Of a stretch of DNA of 8,342 nt, positions 1-6,108 are shown one piece after another (within the stretch, counting starts at the first letter, position 1; the number at the start of each line of letters is the position of its first letter). This DNA comes from Pirellulales bacterium. GTDB lineage: Bacteria > Planctomycetota > Planctomycetia > Pirellulales > Thermoguttaceae. The stretch is from positions 1-8,342 of the forward strand of contig DAOWNK010000137.1 of NCBI GenBank assembly GCA_030642635.1, in the 5' to 3' direction. The notes below the pieces were generated by a model. That model did no database searches, was not told where the DNA came from, and worked only from the letters and a program-made list of their open reading frames with translations. The translations under genes and the position numbers were made by a program.

Positions 1-111
1 GCCCTGCGCCAGCAGATTCTCCGAAACGAATTATCGACGATTACCCACATATGGTTGCTCCCACGAAAAATCATCGGCCTGGCCAAAAGCCTCATGGCGT
101 TGGCCACGTAG
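1..111 (+). CDS. Possible 3' end of a gene cut by the window edge
   Basis: Frame 1 is open from the first base to a TAG at 109-111, giving 36 codons. About 70% of third positions are G or C, which fits real genes in this GC-rich genome. The last residues, around LLPRKIIGLAKSLMALAT, would form a basic, hydrophobic tail. No domain can be recognised from so short a piece. The other two plus frames are also open here (to about 206 and 224), so the choice of frame is weak. The call is an inference from codon pattern only. Confidence 0.3.
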   Translation, partial: ALRQQILRNELSTITHIWLLPRKIIGLAKSLMALAT

Positions 112-300
112 CAAAGTTCATTTCTCAGAAAGTGCAGTATGTTACCGTGACCATGTATATAGTATATATCTCTTGCTGCTTGTGGCATTTATGGCATACA
201 GAATAACGCCGGTCAAGGGATAACGGCGGCAAGAAGCACGAAGAAGTTGCGAAGCCGCAAGCGGCGAAGGCCCAGGCCGCCTACCGCCTACTATCTACGC
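112..300. other. Intergenic stretch, no gene seen
   Basis: No convincing coding frame was found. The stretch is AT-richer than its surroundings and contains a tandem GTATATA pair at 155-168. It also carries one copy of a 19-base word (TTGCGAAGCCGCAAGCGGC, 247-265) that recurs at 4141-4159 and, inverted, within the rpmA terminator hairpin. This copy lies downstream of the minus-strand membrane-protein gene ending at 301. It contains only a 5-bp stem (TTGCG/CGCAA), so it is not by itself a good terminator. Confidence 0.5.
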
Positions 301-615
301 CTACCTTTTTGTCTTGGGCAGACAGGCGTAGATCAGGCGATAGAGCATCAGCAGTCCGAACGCACAGGCGGTGGCCGCAAGGAATCCCAGCGGACTGACG
401 GGGTTAAGCTGCCTGTCGCTTAAGAAAAACGAGAGTGCAAGCAAGCCGATCACGCTGCCGACGATCCCCAACAGCAGTGTGGGGACCGGTCCGGTCGGCT
501 CCTGCACGGGCAAGACCACCTTGGCCAACAACCCGGCCAGTGTGCCGAAGCCGACCCAAATCAGCACGACGTTCACCCAATGCTGGGCGTTTTGTGCGAG
601 TTCCAACTCGGGCAT
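301..615 (-). CDS. GlsB/YeaQ/YmgE-like small membrane protein
   Basis: This encodes a 104-residue, very hydrophobic protein with three likely membrane segments at roughly residues 14-33, 44-65 and 75-97. The first segment contains the glycine pattern GFGTLAGLLAKVVLP, which resembles the GxxxGxLA signature of the GlsB/YeaQ/YmgE (transglycosylase-associated) family. The second, LLLGIVGSVIGLL, matches that family's second glycine-rich helix. Usual members are about 80-90 residues, so this one has a somewhat longer N-terminus. The family's biochemical role is not settled, although it is linked to envelope stress in enterobacteria. The gene follows the lipoprotein gene by 27 bases on the same strand and is probably co-transcribed with it. 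No strong ribosome-binding site precedes the ATG at 615. The family call is moderately sure. Confidence 0.65.
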   Translation of the reverse strand: MPELELAQNAQHWVNVVLIWVGFGTLAGLLAKVVLPVQEPTGPVPTLLLGIVGSVIGLLALSFFLSDRQLNPVSPLGFLAATACAFGLLMLYRLIYACLPKTKR

Positions 616-642
616 TTTGCTTAGATTCTCGTGACTTGAGAA

Positions 643-846
643 TTATCGCCGCAGTGCTGCCTCTTGTGCGTATTCCTTCATTGCGGCTGCTTCTCGGGCG
701 AGTTTGAATTCAGGCCCCGGCGGAAAATATTGGACGTCGTCGGACATGTAGTACGGGCTGGGCAACGTCTGGCCGCCTACGTCTATCTGGCACCCGGTCG
801 TACCGACGGCGATCAACAATCCCAAACCCAGCAGAGCGGCTCTCAT
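643..846 (-). CDS. Small putative lipoprotein, planctomycete-type family
   Basis: This encodes 67 residues. The ATG at 846 was chosen because GGAGGT lies five bases before it and because it begins a typical signal peptide: MRA, a hydrophobic run, then TTGC with Cys19 as the possible lipidated residue. The frame stays open further upstream to 948, but that extension is basic and lacks a signal. The lipobox is imperfect (T at -3), so lipidation is likely but not certain. The mature part contains QTLPSPYYMSDDVQYF and then PPGPEFKLAREAAAMKEY, a short alanine- and lysine-rich helix. I recall similar small proteins in other planctomycetes but know no function. It would be exported and probably membrane-anchored. 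It is first in a two-gene unit with the GlsB-like gene and divergent from the CHAT gene. Confidence 0.7.
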   Translation of the reverse strand: MRAALLGLGLLIAVGTTGCQIDVGGQTLPSPYYMSDDVQYFPPGPEFKLAREAAAMKEYAQEAALRR

Positions 847-1002
847 AGGCCACCTCCATTTATTTCTGGCTCTTGGCGCCAAACCCACATGTATTTTACG
901 CATTTTACCCAAGCACCCCCTGGGGCGCGGCCATTGCGCTCGGCACAATCGTTATGATCGTTATCGTCAGCCGGGGTCATAGAACTTTAGGAAGGCCGTT
1001 TA

Positions 1003-1031
1003 TTGCTTTGCTATCAGCGTAAGATCATAAT
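1003..1031 (+). promoter_or_regulatory. Candidate sigma-70 promoter of the CHAT gene
   Basis: TTGCTT at 1003-1008 and CATAAT at 1026-1031 are separated by 17 bases. The -10 matches the consensus at five of six positions, but the -35 matches only in TTG. Transcription from here would place the paired-hairpin repeat at 1048-1100 in the 5' leader of the CHAT message. The candidate rests on sequence pattern alone. Confidence 0.4.
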
Positions 1032-1047
1032 GAATAGGAATCTGTTT

Positions 1048-1100
1048 GTAGTGCCCCGATTTATCGGGGCTGTTCAAAACCGCATGAATGCGGTCACTAC
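1048..1100. repeat. REP-pair (BIME-like) element, GTAG type, copy 1
   Basis: The outer ends are GTAGTG (1048-1053) and CACTAC (1095-1100). Inside lie two different palindromes: CCCCGAT-TT-ATCGGGG (1054-1069) and ACCGCAT-GA-ATGCGGT (1079-1094). Each hairpin has GTAG, or its complement, at its outer foot. This is the layout of inverted REP pairs mobilised by RAYT (REP-associated tyrosine) transposases. The same two hairpins occur in the opposite order and orientation at 7929-8002. The element lies between the candidate CHAT promoter and its ribosome-binding site. Mobility is inferred; the repeat structure is directly visible. Confidence 0.75.
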
Positions 1101-1124
1101 GAGCTAGCAGCCAAAGGAACCGAG

Positions 1125-4100
1125 ATGAAGGCACGTCGCGTCTTGGCCGGCCGGTTGGCCGGATGCAGCCTGATCGCAGCCGTGGTGCTGTGGACCGATG
1201 CAGCCCGAGCGCAGGGCGATCGCAACATACCGTCGCTCGGCTACCACGCCGCGTTTTTAGACTACTACGACGGCGAGTACAAAGACGCGCTTAAAGACTT
1301 TCAGTACGAAGGCCGCGGTGCTATCAAAACGCCGCAGTCGCGATGGATCGACTCGATCTGCTACGAGACGATGGTCGGCGAGTGCTACTACCAGATGGGC
1401 CACTTAAGCCGTGCGCTGGAGCATTACACGGCGGCGGTCAAGTTGTATGTGGCCTTCTCCGACTGGATGATTCGCGTGAAATTTCCGACGACGATTCGCC
1501 AGGCGTCCACCAGGGTGCGAATACCTTGGGGAGCCAGCCTCCGGCGTGCAAGGCTCGGGCACTACCCGACCTCCATGCTCATCGGCCAGGGGCGCATCGA
1601 TCACAAGGACGTAATCGAACGCGGCGGGGTCGTTCAGCAGGCCATATTGTGTCCGATACAGGTGCAAGAGATCGTCCGCTGCACAACGCTTGCAATTCGG
1701 CGTCGGGCGAGCTTGCTCGGGCCGATCGGCCGGCACGACCCGCTCACGGCCGAGTTGATCGCCGCCTTGCAACGGCGCCCAGGACCGCCGAACCATTGGT
1801 CCGAGGCGTGGATCAACGTGCAGCTTGGCGTTGCACTGTTGGCCGGCGGAAAGGAGAACCAGGCGCTGCCGTACCTGACCCGCTCGGTGTCGGCGGCCGG
1901 GGAGTTCGACCATCCGTTGACCAGCCCGGCGCTGCTGGAGCTTGGCCGGCTGGCGTTGCGGCGCGGCGACTATACGGCCGCAACTAAGTTCTTCGAGGAA
2001 ACCACCTACGCGGCGGTAAACTACCCGGACGCCGGCATACTGGAAGAGGCGTTTCGCTATGCCGCGCTGACGCACCTGGCGGCCAATCGCAAGGGGATAT
2101 ACCGGCCATTGGCGGTCGCCGCACAGTGGGCCAAGGTAAAAGACCTCCGGCAGCTTCGCGCCTCGCTGCTGCTCTCGGCGGCCGAAAACTGTGCAGTGGT
2201 CGGCCAAACCAAACAGGCCGCCGGACTGTTGGGCGACGCACAGGCAACCATCGGACGACGCGATATGAGCGCAGGCCGGATCGGCGCCCGGTGGAACTAC
2301 TTGAACTCGTTGGTCTCGTTCCAACAAAAGCGTATTGTCGAGGGCGACGCCGCGCTGGCCGCGGCCATGAAGTACATGCGCCACGGTTCGCACTGGTTGT
2401 TTCGCATATCGCTTGCCGACGGTCTGTACACCGGCGGAGCGATAAGCCCGCGAGTGGCGATGGACCTTTACACCAACGTGCTCCGCGATCCGCAGCCGGA
2501 CGACTGGGCATTCGAGGCGATGGAATCGTTCGCCGTGCTGGTGACCCCGCACGAAGCGCCTATCGAGCATTGGTTCGAGGTGTCGTTGAAGCGGAAGGCG
2601 CATGAGAGGGCATTGGAGATTGCAGATTGTGCCCGGCGGCATAGGTTTTTCTGCTCGCTGGCGTTCGGCGGCCGGCTGCTCTCGCTCCGCTGGATACTGG
2701 AGGGTCCAACGGAGGAGCTTGACAAACAATCGCAACTCCTGCGGCAGGATCTGTTGACACGATACCCGACGTATGACCGACTCTCGAAGCAGGCCGGGGC
2801 GTTGCGTGGGCGATTGGACGCAATGCCGCTGGCGCCGGCCGACGGCGATGCGCTCCGGGCGCAGGGCAAGGAGCTTGCCGCGTTGGCGGCCCTCAGCGTG
2901 CAGCGTGAGGCGATACTGCGCGAGATGGCCGTCCGCCGCGAGCCGGCATCGCTGGTCTTCCCGCCGTTGCGTTCGACCGGCGAGATTCAAAAGTCGCTGC
3001 CGGACGGCCAGGCCATGCTCGCATTGTTCGCCACCAGGAGCAGCCTGTACGGATTTTTGCTCAACAAAAAGAAGTACAACTACTGGCGAATCGACTCGCC
3101 GGACGCACTGGCCCGGCAGATTACAAAGTTGTTGCGCGAGATGGGCCACTTCCAATCGAACCACGAGCTGTCGTTGAAAAATCTCTCGGAGACTAAATGG
3201 AAGCAGTCGGCCCAAGTGGTCCTCGATATGATCCTGAAGGGTTCCAAGGCGGATTTTTCGCAGCAGTTCGACGAGTTGGTGATCGTGCCGGACGGCGTGA
3301 CGTGGTACGTGCCGTTCGAGGCGTTGCAAGTAGAGACCGACGGGAAGTTGCTGCCGCTGATCTCCCGGTTCCGCATTCGCTACGTGCCGACCGCCTCGCT
3401 GGCCGTGGCGACCGGCCGGGGACGCAGCCCGACCGGCTCGACGGCGGTGGTCGTCGGCCGGCTATATCCACGCGACAACGAATCGGTCGCCCGGGCCGCA
3501 TTCGATCGGCTCGCCGAGGTAGTGCCGAAGGCCGTCGCGCTGCAATCGCCGCTGCCCGGCCCGTCGGCCGTCTATGGGGCGCTGTTCGACCGGCTCCTTG
3601 TGCTCGACGACATCCATCCGTCCGACGGCGGACCATACGCCTGGGCGCCCGTGCCGAGCGAACGAAACAAGGCCGGCGGCTCGCTGGGTGAGTGGCTCGC
3701 GCTGCCGTGGGGCGGACCGGACGAGATCATACTGCCCGGCTACCACACGGCCGCCGAAAGCTCGCTTAAAAACTTGGGTCCCATGCCCGGCGGCGAGATG
3801 TTCCTGTCGGCCTGCGGGCTGATGGCTACCGGAGTGCGGACGATACTGCTGAGCCGTTGGCGGACCGGCGGCCGGAGCAGCTTCGACCTGGTCGGCGAGT
3901 TCGTCCAGGAATTGCCGCACGCCACGGCGGCCGAGGCATGGCAGCGCGCCGTGTTCCTTACGGCCGGCTCGCAGTTGGACATCGACGCCGAGCCGCGTAT
4001 CAAACGCAACACGACCGACGAGGCGCCCAAGACCGACCATCCGTTCTTCTGGGCCGGCTATATGCTGATCGACTCCGGCACGCCACCGCAAATGCCCGAG

Positions 4101-4139
4101 CCGAAGGACGACGAACCGGCGCTGGAGTTAAAGAAGTAG
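1125..4139 (+). CDS. Exported TPR-CHAT domain protein (caspase-like)
   Basis: This encodes 1004 residues. The ATG follows AAGGA by six bases. Residues 1-29 form a Sec signal peptide (basic MKARR, hydrophobic core, ARA cleavage motif before Q30), so the protein should leave the cytoplasm. The N-terminal half is helical with TPR-like repeats around residues 79-107, 229-255 and 271-293. The C-terminal part fits a CHAT domain: VIVPDGVTWYVPFEAL (719-734), a likely catalytic His874 in LPGYHTAAE, a likely catalytic Cys897 in FLSACG, the strand RTILLSRW, and the closing HPFFWAGYMLIDSG (972-985). CHAT domains are caspase-fold cysteine peptidases. The 23-residue His-Cys spacing looks shorter than in classic members, so activity is unproven. 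I recall similar full-length proteins in Pirellulales. No adjacent gasdermin, CRISPR or other obvious substrate gene exists; the nearest genes encode exported proteins of unknown role. Confidence 0.85.
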   Translation: MKARRVLAGRLAGCSLIAAVVLWTDAARAQGDRNIPSLGYHAAFLDYYDGEYKDALKDFQYEGRGAIKTPQSRWIDSICYETMVGECYYQMGHLSRALEHYTAAVKLYVAFSDWMIRVKFPTTIRQASTRVRIPWGASLRRARLGHYPTSMLIGQGRIDHKDVIERGGVVQQAILCPIQVQEIVRCTTLAIRRRASLLGPIGRHDPLTAELIAALQRRPGPPNHWSEAWINVQLGVALLAGGKENQALPYLTRSVSAAGEFDHPLTSPALLELGRLALRRGDYTAATKFFEETTYAAVNYPDAGILEEAFRYAALTHLAANRKGIYRPLAVAAQWAKVKDLRQLRASLLLSAAENCAVVGQTKQAAGLLGDAQATIGRRDMSAGRIGARWNYLNSLVSFQQKRIVEGDAALAAAMKYMRHGSHWLFRISLADGLYTGGAISPRVAMDLYTNVLRDPQPDDWAFEAMESFAVLVTPHEAPIEHWFEVSLKRKAHERALEIADCARRHRFFCSLAFGGRLLSLRWILEGPTEELDKQSQLLRQDLLTRYPTYDRLSKQAGALRGRLDAMPLAPADGDALRAQGKELAALAALSVQREAILREMAVRREPASLVFPPLRSTGEIQKSLPDGQAMLALFATRSSLYGFLLNKKKYNYWRIDSPDALARQITKLLREMGHFQSNHELSLKNLSETKWKQSAQVVLDMILKGSKADFSQQFDELVIVPDGVTWYVPFEALQVETDGKLLPLISRFRIRYVPTASLAVATGRGRSPTGSTAVVVGRLYPRDNESVARAAFDRLAEVVPKAVALQSPLPGPSAVYGALFDRLLVLDDIHPSDGGPYAWAPVPSERNKAGGSLGEWLALPWGGPDEIILPGYHTAAESSLKNLGPMPGGEMFLSACGLMATGVRTILLSRWRTGGRSSFDLVGEFVQELPHATAAEAWQRAVFLTAGSQLDIDAEPRIKRNTTDEAPKTDHPFFWAGYMLIDSGTPPQMPEPKDDEPALELKK

Positions 4140-4498
4140 GTTGCGAAGCCGCAAGCGGCGCGCGAAAACAGGACCGCCGGTATGCGTTGGAGCCTTGTCT
4201 GGATTGGCTACCCAGAAGCCACGGGAAAGCGAAACCCGTCTTCCAGGCAAGGCACGCACACGAGCAGTCCTGTCTCGGATCGGCGGCAAGGCACTCACTT
4301 TCGTCGGATCGGCTACCCCAATTATCCGGTCCGACGACCAACGCCGCCGTGGGAAAGGTACTCTTCCTATTCCCCTTCTATAGCCCAGATATCGTAAATT
4401 GGCTGCAACGGTCTTAACGTGCATGTCACCTGGACCGGAAATTCTTGCGAAAACACCGCAGATTGTTGCGGCTGTGATGGTTGCGTAAGAAATTACAT
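4140..4498. other. Long gene-free spacer after the CHAT gene
   Basis: No reliable gene was found. It begins with a copy of the 19-base word TTGCGAAGCCGCAAGCGGC (4141-4159), two bases after the CHAT stop codon. Short frames exist, the longest being an 80-codon TTG-started frame at 4141-4383, but none has a ribosome-binding site or recognisable product. A bulged hairpin at 4351-4374 (GGGAAAGG with CCTATTCCC) lacks a U-run. The function is unknown; the stretch may be decayed DNA. Confidence 0.5.
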
Positions 4499-4554
4499 GT
4501 TTAGCCCCGGCGTCCACGCCGGGAAAGCACACCGCGTAGACGCGGCGGCTAAAC
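4499..4554. repeat. Paired-hairpin repeat, TTTAGCC type, short copy
   Basis: The terminal inverted repeat is GTTTAGCC (4499-4506) with GGCTAAAC (4547-4554). It encloses two different palindromes: CCCGGCGT-CC-ACGCCGGG (4506-4523) and CCGCGT-AG-ACGCGG (4532-4545). The layout equals that of the GTAG elements, but the end sequence is different. A longer relative lies at 8075-8156. It sits in the spacer upstream of the promoter for the 302-residue protein. Confidence 0.7.
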
Positions 4555-4582
4555 TGATAGCCGATAGCTGACAACCGACCGC
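4555..4582. repeat. Degenerate heptamer tandem repeat
   Basis: Four consecutive 7-base units are visible: TGATAGC, CGATAGC, TGACAAC and CGACCGC. They fit a pattern YGAYARC with one mismatch in the last. The tract directly abuts the paired-hairpin element ending at 4554. It resembles the short heptanucleotide repeats found between genes in some bacteria. No function can be assigned. Confidence 0.45.
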
Positions 4583-4612
4583 CAACCCCTGCTGTCGGGG
4601 TAAGCCTGCTGC

Positions 4613-4642
4613 TTGACTCCAAGCCGGTGTCGTGGTTATACT
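4613..4642 (+). promoter_or_regulatory. Strong sigma-70-type promoter for the 302-residue protein gene
   Basis: TTGACT (4613-4618) and TATACT (4637-4642) are separated by 18 bases; each matches its consensus hexamer at five of six positions. Transcription would start near 4649, leaving a leader of about 20 bases before the ATG at 4668. This is the best promoter match seen in the window and implies expression independent of the CHAT gene. Confidence 0.7.
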
Positions 4643-4667
4643 AAAAAGATAAGGCAAGTGGTGAACT

Positions 4668-5576
4668 ATGCGCAGAATGAATCTATCGAGACATTTTTGT
4701 ATAGGGGTTGTGGTCGCCTCGGTCCTGAGTTGCTGGGGCGTGGTCGGCCAGGAAGCGAAACCCTCGCCGTACAAGAAACTGGCCCCGTGGGTGATGAAGT
4801 CGGTCGACACGGCCCCGAAAGAGGCGGAGGCCGTCAGCCGGCACGATATCGTCGAGCTGCTGGCGTTCGATCCGAATTTCGACTGGGCCAAAGACATCGC
4901 CTACCGGCACGAGGTCTGGGCGCTCGCGTTGAAATTCAAGCCGTTGCGGATGATCTGGATCGACCAGCCGCAGCCCAGCGGGCAGATGCGGCGTAAGCAG
5001 GTCTGGTACATGGTCTACTCGGTAACCAACCCTGGCAAGATGATCGCACCGGTCCGTGACGTCGATCTGCCGTATGAAACCTTCGAAAAAAAGCAAGTAT
5101 ATCGGGTCAAGCCGGTAGACCGTCCGATCCGCTTTGTTCCGGAGTTTCTGCTGGAGGGTCGCGAGTCGGTCGCCCGGGGCGACGGGTTTAACAAGGTTTA
5201 CCCCGACCGCGTCATCCCGGTCGCCATGGGACCGATCAGGCTGCGTGAAGACCCCAAGCGTCGATTCTATAACTCGGTAGAGATGTGTCGGGAGATTGCA
5301 GTCGGGGAGACGGTCTGGGGCGTGGCGACCTGGGAAGACCTCGACCCGAAAATCGACCGATTCTCGGTCTACATCCGGGGTCTGACTAACGCCTATCGGT
5401 GGCGTGATGAGCCGGGAGAGCTGAAAAAGGGCGATCCGCTGGGCACCGGACGCCGGTTGCGTCAAAAGACACTAAAGCTGAATTTCTGGCGCCCGGGCGA
5501 CGAATATGACCAGCACGAGCAAGAAATCCACTACGGGTTTCCCGGAGAGGTTGACTACGAGTGGGTTTATCGTTAG
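4668..5576 (+). CDS. Secreted protein of unknown function, planctomycete-type
   Basis: This encodes 302 residues. The start at 4668 is supported by the promoter about 25 bases upstream and by a signal peptide beginning at MRRMNLSRH, with a hydrophobic core to about residue 27. Cleavage is probably near VVGQEA; Cys22 in SVLSC could alternatively be a lipidation site, but its -2 leucine is unusual. The mature protein has no transmembrane segment and is rich in Trp, Tyr, Arg and Asp, suggesting a compact beta-rich fold. Blocks that look conserved are SRHDIVELLAFDPNFDWAKD (residues about 57-76), ETVWGVATWEDLDP (about 214-227), and LNFWRPGD leading to a final DYEWVYR. I recall similar proteins in other planctomycetes, all uncharacterised. 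No catalytic motif is recognisable. The CHAT gene lies upstream on the same strand, but the 528-bp spacer argues against a shared transcript. Confidence 0.75.
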   Translation: MRRMNLSRHFCIGVVVASVLSCWGVVGQEAKPSPYKKLAPWVMKSVDTAPKEAEAVSRHDIVELLAFDPNFDWAKDIAYRHEVWALALKFKPLRMIWIDQPQPSGQMRRKQVWYMVYSVTNPGKMIAPVRDVDLPYETFEKKQVYRVKPVDRPIRFVPEFLLEGRESVARGDGFNKVYPDRVIPVAMGPIRLREDPKRRFYNSVEMCREIAVGETVWGVATWEDLDPKIDRFSVYIRGLTNAYRWRDEPGELKKGDPLGTGRRLRQKTLKLNFWRPGDEYDQHEQEIHYGFPGEVDYEWVYR

Positions 5577-5605
5577 AAAAGTGGGAGTGTAGCGGCCGGG
5601 CTTGT

Positions 5606-5758
5606 CCCAATACCGTTGAATTAGTGGACAGAATCAGTGGCACCGGCGTCTCGCCGGTGTGACGTAACTCGAAGCAATACCTATGCTTATGCATCACCGG
5701 CGGGACGCCGGTGCCACTGTGTTTTCCTTGATATTACCACTAATTCAACGGTATTGGG
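5606..5758. mobile_element. MITE-like element with 22-bp perfect terminal inverted repeats
   Basis: Bases 5606-5627 are the exact reverse complement of 5737-5758 (22 of 22; inner end TTAGTGG/CCACTAA, outer end CCCAATACC/GGTATTGGG). The seven bases GGGCTTG occur at 5598-5604 and again at 5757-5763, overlapping the right end by two bases; they could be a target-site duplication. A paired-hairpin element lies inside. No coding sequence fits within, so any movement would depend on a transposase elsewhere. It occupies most of the gap between the 302-residue protein gene and rpmA. Confidence 0.6.
5635..5719. repeat. Paired-hairpin repeat, CAGTGGCACCGG type, nested
   Basis: It has 16-bp perfect terminal inverted repeats (CAGTGGCACCGGCGTC at 5635-5650 and its complement at 5704-5719). 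These overlap two internal palindromes with the same 8-bp arms: CACCGGCG-TCT-CGCCGGTG (5641-5659) and CACCGGCG-GGA-CGCCGGTG (5695-5713). The element lies inside the 22-bp inverted repeat at 5606-5758. Eighteen bases of its interior (5654-5671) reappear inverted at 8054-8071. Confidence 0.75.
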
Positions 5759-5812
5759 GCTTGCACGGTGCGTTTACGGAAAGTGGCAATGTCATAACGG
5801 TAGGAAACATCA

Positions 5813-6067
5813 ATGGCACATAAAAAGGGACAAGGCTCCACTCGAAACGGCCGCGACAGTAACGCGCAGCGACGCGGCGTGAAACGATTCGGCGGGCAAC
5901 AGGTAATTGCCGGCAATATCCTGGTCCGGCAGGTCGGCAATAAATTCCACCCGGGCAAAGGGGTAGGGCAGGGGAACGACTACACACTCTACGCACTGGT
6001 CAACGGACACGTACAGTTCGACCGCGGCGGCCGGCGGATCAACGTGGTCGAGCCTGTCTCTATCTGA
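5813..6067 (+). CDS. rpmA: 50S ribosomal protein L27 (bL27)
   Basis: This encodes 84 residues, the normal length. The N-terminus MAHKKGQGSTRNGRDS matches the L27 signature (usual MAHKKAGGSTRNGRDS), with GQG in place of AGG. It continues with GVKRFGGQQVIAGNILVRQ and FHPGKGVGQGNDYTLYAL, the conserved body. L27 sits near the peptidyl-transferase centre of the 50S subunit, where its N-terminal tail reaches toward the tRNA. An AGGA ribosome-binding site lies seven bases before the ATG. There is no cleavable Firmicutes-type N-terminal extension. rplU (L21), which usually precedes rpmA, is not in the window; an inverted-repeat element occupies its usual place. Confidence 0.97.
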   Translation: MAHKKGQGSTRNGRDSNAQRRGVKRFGGQQVIAGNILVRQVGNKFHPGKGVGQGNDYTLYALVNGHVQFDRGGRRINVVEPVSI

Positions 6068-6075
6068 CAAAAATC

Positions 6076-6105
6076 AGCCGCTTGCGGCTTCGCAAGCGGC
6101 TTTTT
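6076..6105 (+). terminator. Intrinsic terminator between rpmA and obg
   Basis: A perfect 11-bp stem (AGCCGCTTGCG at 6076-6086 and its complement at 6091-6101) closes a GCTT tetraloop and ends in a run of five Ts (6101-6105). It begins eight bases after the rpmA stop and ends four bases before the obg ATG. It would terminate rpmA transcripts or act as an attenuator controlling obg. The 5' arm and loop contain the 19-base word found at 247-265 and 4141-4159, in inverted orientation. Confidence 0.85.
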
Positions 6106-6108
6106 CAA

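Noticed and set aside
155..168. Tandem GTATATA as a promoter or operator
   Set aside because: No spaced -35 element and no gene starts downstream on the plus strand; it is probably just AT-rich sequence.
847..948. Upstream start for the small lipoprotein
   Set aside because: It would bury the signal peptide behind 34 basic residues, while the ATG at 846 has a good ribosome-binding site.
1404..3329. Very long open frame on the minus strand (641 codons) inside the CHAT gene
   Set aside because: It is antisense to a gene with clear domains; long antisense frames are common in GC-rich DNA. The translation is Arg/Gln/His-rich with no domain or signal.
4351..4374. Bulged hairpin as the CHAT gene terminator
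   Set aside because: It is over 200 bases from the stop codon, has a bulge and no T-run; too weak to annotate.
4141..4383. 80-codon frame in the spacer after the CHAT gene
   Set aside because: TTG start within a repeat word, no ribosome-binding site, very basic low-complexity product and no recognisable family.
5635..5719. CRISPR-like repeat pair
   Set aside because: Only two related palindromes in a single inverted arrangement; no regularly spaced direct repeats, unique spacers or cas genes.
6082..6108. Upstream TTG start for obg, adding nine residues
   Set aside because: The codon lies inside the terminator stem and the extra residues are not found at Obg N-termini; the ATG at 6109 starts the family's usual sequence.
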